This document shows positions 61,892 through 64,000 of a stretch of DNA of 64,000 bases, one piece after another. Below the pieces are notes generated by a model. That model searched no databases. It had not been told where the DNA came from and worked only from the letters and a program-made list of their open reading frames with translations. The DNA is from an uncultured Erythrobacter sp. GTDB lineage: Bacteria > Pseudomonadota > Alphaproteobacteria > Sphingomonadales > Sphingomonadaceae. Made by a program: the position numbers and the translations under genes. The stretch is from contig CANMMR010000002.1 in assembly GCA_947499095.1 (NCBI GenBank), forward strand, positions 186,001-250,000, given 5' to 3'. Within the stretch, counting starts at the first letter, position 1. Every line of letters starts with the position of its first letter.

Positions 61892-63838
61892 ATGAGCGAT
61901 AGCGCAACCGTCCAGGACCCGGTGCCCGAGGGTGCTCCCTCCACCGGCGGCCACGGCAACGGCCACGGCGGCGCATCGCGCACGGCATTGGCGGTCGGTG
62001 CCATCGGTGTCGTCTTCGGCGATATCGGCACCAGCCCGCTCTACGCATTCCGCGAGACTTTCTCGGGGTCAGTGGGCATTGCCATCGACCGGATGCACGT
62101 GCTGGGCGTGGTCAGCCTGATCTTCTGGTCGATGACGGTTGTCGTGGCGATCCAGTATGTTACGATCCTGATGCGTGCGGACAACAAGGGGCAAGGGGGC
62201 AGCCTCGCCCTGATCGCGCTGATCAGTCGCCATATCGGGCAGACGAAATACGCCTGGCTGGTAGTGCTCCTCGGCGTATTCGCGACCTCGCTGTTCTACG
62301 GCGACAGCATGATCACGCCCGCAATCTCGGTCCTGTCGGCAGTCGAAGGCCTGACGGTGGTCGACAACCGGCTCGACCCCCTGGTGATTCCTATCGCGCT
62401 GGTGCTGCTGGTTGGACTGTTCCTGCTGCAGGCGCGTGGCACGGCCAAGGTCGGTGCTCTCTTTGCGCCGGTGATGATCGTCTATTTCGTGGTGATCGCC
62501 GGACTTGGGCTCAACCAGATCGTACAGAACCCGGACATCCTCTGGGCGCTGAATCCGTATTATGCAGTTATGTTCTTCGTGACCGACGGCGTAATCGCTT
62601 TCCTTGCGCTGGGCGCGGTCGTGCTGGCGGTGACCGGGGCCGAAGCGCTGTATTCGGACATGGGCCATTTCGGGCGCGGCCCGATGCGATTGAGCTGGTT
62701 CGGCTTCGTCATGCCGTGCCTGCTGCTCAACTATTTCGGGCAGGGCGCGATGATCGCAGGTCTGCCCCCGGAGCAGGCGGCCGAAGTCGTCCGCAACCCG
62801 TTCTTCCTGCTGGCGAGCGAAGAGTATCGCCTGCCGCTGGTGATCCTCGCCACCATGGCGACCTTCATCGCCAGCCAAGCCGTCATCTCCGGCGCATTCA
62901 GCATCACGCATCAGGCGATGCAGCTGGGCTTCATGCCGCGCCTCTCGATCCGCCACACCAGCGAGACCGAGGCGGGGCAGATCTACATACCGGTCATCAA
63001 CTGGGCGCTGATGGTCGCGGTGATCGTACTGGTGCTAACCTTCCAGACCTCGTCCAACCTCGCCGCGGCCTACGGCATCGCAGTGACCGGCGCGGTGACC
63101 ATCGATACGATCCTGATGGGCGTGCTGTTCGTCGGCGTGTGGAAATGGAAATGGTGGGTCGCGCTACCCATCGTGGTGTTCTTCCTGATCGTGGACGGGG
63201 CTTACTTTGCCGCAAACCTCGTGAAGGTGCCCGACGGAGGCTGGTTCCCGCTGGTCGTCGGCCTCGTCGCCTTCACGCTCCTCACCACTTGGGCGCGCGG
63301 GCGCAGGCTGATGCGCGAGCGGATGAGCGAGACGGCGCTGCCGATCGAAATCTTTGCCAAGAGCGCCAAAAACTCCGCCACCCGCGTACCCGGCACCGCC
63401 ATCTTCATGGCCAGCCAGACCGCCGGCGTCCCCAGTGCGCTGCTGCACAATATCAAGCATAACAAGGTGCTGCACGAGCGGGTTATCATCCTGACCGTGC
63501 TGATCGCCGACAGTCCTTATGTCGAAAGCGACAAGCGCTGCGAAATCCACGACCTCGGCGACGGCTTCTACCGCGCGATCCTGCATTATGGCTTCATGCA
63601 GGAAACCAATGTGCCCGAAGGGCTGAAGGAAATGGAGCGTTGCGGCGGCAAGTTCGACATGATGCACACCAGCTTCTTCCTCAGCCGCCAGACCCTGCTC
63701 GCCAGCGACAAGCCAGGCATGCCGATCTGGCGCGAGAAGATATTCGCGTGGATGCTGCGGAATGCCGCAACCGCGATGGATTTCTTCCGCCTGCCGACCA
63801 ATCGTGTGGTCGAATTGGGGAGTCAGGTCGAGATCTGA
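61892..63838 (+). CDS. kup: KUP-family potassium uptake transporter
   Basis: The 648-residue product has 12 membrane segments, then a cytoplasmic C-terminal domain. It has the motif [20 protein letters not shown] at the first helix, [40 protein letters not shown], and the C-terminal [20 protein letters not shown] with [13 protein letters not shown]. It imports K+ with protons. Start ATG 61892. Confidence 0.96.
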   Translation: MSDSATVQDPVPEGAPSTGGHGNGHGGASRTALAVGAIGVVFGDIGTSPLYAFRETFSGSVGIAIDRMHVLGVVSLIFWSMTVVVAIQYVTILMRADNKGQGGSLALIALISRHIGQTKYAWLVVLLGVFATSLFYGDSMITPAISVLSAVEGLTVVDNRLDPLVIPIALVLLVGLFLLQARGTAKVGALFAPVMIVYFVVIAGLGLNQIVQNPDILWALNPYYAVMFFVTDGVIAFLALGAVVLAVTGAEALYSDMGHFGRGPMRLSWFGFVMPCLLLNYFGQGAMIAGLPPEQAAEVVRNPFFLLASEEYRLPLVILATMATFIASQAVISGAFSITHQAMQLGFMPRLSIRHTSETEAGQIYIPVINWALMVAVIVLVLTFQTSSNLAAAYGIAVTGAVTIDTILMGVLFVGVWKWKWWVALPIVVFFLIVDGAYFAANLVKVPDGGWFPLVVGLVAFTLLTTWARGRRLMRERMSETALPIEIFAKSAKNSATRVPGTAIFMASQTAGVPSALLHNIKHNKVLHERVIILTVLIADSPYVESDKRCEIHDLGDGFYRAILHYGFMQETNVPEGLKEMERCGGKFDMMHTSFFLSRQTLLASDKPGMPIWREKIFAWMLRNAATAMDFFRLPTNRVVELGSQVEI

Positions 63839-63859
63839 CTCTCCGGCGAAAGCTGCCGT

Positions 63860-64000
63860 TTGACATCGGCGGTCGACCCGTGGACCATCGACCCCGTGGA
63901 GACGCTTCCCCGCCCGCAGATCGACGTTCGCCAGTTCGGTGCTGATCGGCAGCCGGTGGTTGTAATCGACGGCTTCAGCGGTATGGCCGACAGGCTGCGC
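63860..64000 (+). CDS. DUF6445-like protein, N-terminal part (runs off the right edge)
   Basis: The frame from TTG 63860 is open to the edge (47 codons). It reads TSAVDPWTIDPVETLPRPQI, then GADRQPVVVIDGFSGMADRL. The VVVIDGF opening resembles DUF6445 proteins, often encoded near TonB receptors and 2OG oxygenases. The start is uncertain and the rest is outside the window. Confidence 0.45.
   Translation, partial: MTSAVDPWTIDPVETLPRPQIDVRQFGADRQPVVVIDGFSGMADRLR

Noticed and set aside
1-64000. CRISPR arrays, rRNA genes, insertion sequences with terminal repeats
   Set aside because: Looked for on both strands; no regularly spaced repeats, rRNA signatures or transposase genes were seen.

Overview
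The window looks like the chromosome of a high-GC alphaproteobacterium of the order Sphingomonadales, probably Erythrobacteraceae. The reasons are the yajC-secD-secF block, the rpsB-tsf-pyrH-frr-uppS-cdsA-dxr-rseP-bamA-ompH-fabZ run, the small NDUFS4-like complex I subunit beside the SRP RNA and dnaX, a TonB receptor next to a TPR-sulfotransferase, and two sites matching the alphaproteobacterial LexA box GTTC-N7-GTTC. This assignment is inferred from gene content; no database search was run.

Layout. 1-721: start of an exported repeat-type surface protein on the minus strand. 1059-1135: tRNA-Pro. 1369-4304: yajC-secD-secF. 4314-10608: mostly minus-strand genes (glycosyltransferase, XRE regulator, UDG-like glycosylase, Uup-type ABC-F ATPase, secreted amidohydrolase) with a DUF6456 gene facing the other way. 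10751-14064: SIMPL protein, PepSY protein, and an OmpR-type response regulator with its histidine kinase. 14061-23892: chorismate mutase, polyprenyl diphosphate synthase, HrpB, complex I subunit, SRP RNA, dnaX, ybaB, lon and HU. 23991-25023: rlmB and tRNA-Tyr.

24999-30317 is an integrated element of about 5.3 kb in the 3' end of tRNA-Tyr. It is bounded by a 27-bp near-perfect direct repeat (25/27). It carries a tyrosine integrase, an AlpA-like regulator directly behind a LexA box, a Cys-rich protein, a PC4-like protein, an HUH-type replication initiator, a hairpin-rich candidate origin, and two cargo genes (a lipoprotein and a membrane protein) set among short palindromic repeats. The inference is a small, SOS-inducible, self-excising and possibly replicating satellite-like element.

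30472-40060: BCCT transporter, a TonB-receptor pseudogene with two lesions, TPR-sulfotransferase, CsaA-type protein, MFS transporter and a KAS III-like enzyme. 40100-41676: psd-pssA. 41660-41902 is a small single-TM protein on the minus strand whose promoter contains a LexA box; it is a candidate SOS-induced division inhibitor. 42255-53412 is the ribosome/isoprenoid/outer-membrane biogenesis run. Then come an acyltransferase, rpmE, a 2OG-Fe(II) oxygenase, tRNA-His, an amino-acid dehydrogenase, the cytochrome c maturation operon ccmCDEFGHI (56910-61772), kup, and the start of a DUF6445-like gene at the right edge.

Most of the window is ordinary housekeeping sequence. The points most worth following up are the tRNA-Tyr element and the SOS-controlled small membrane protein.
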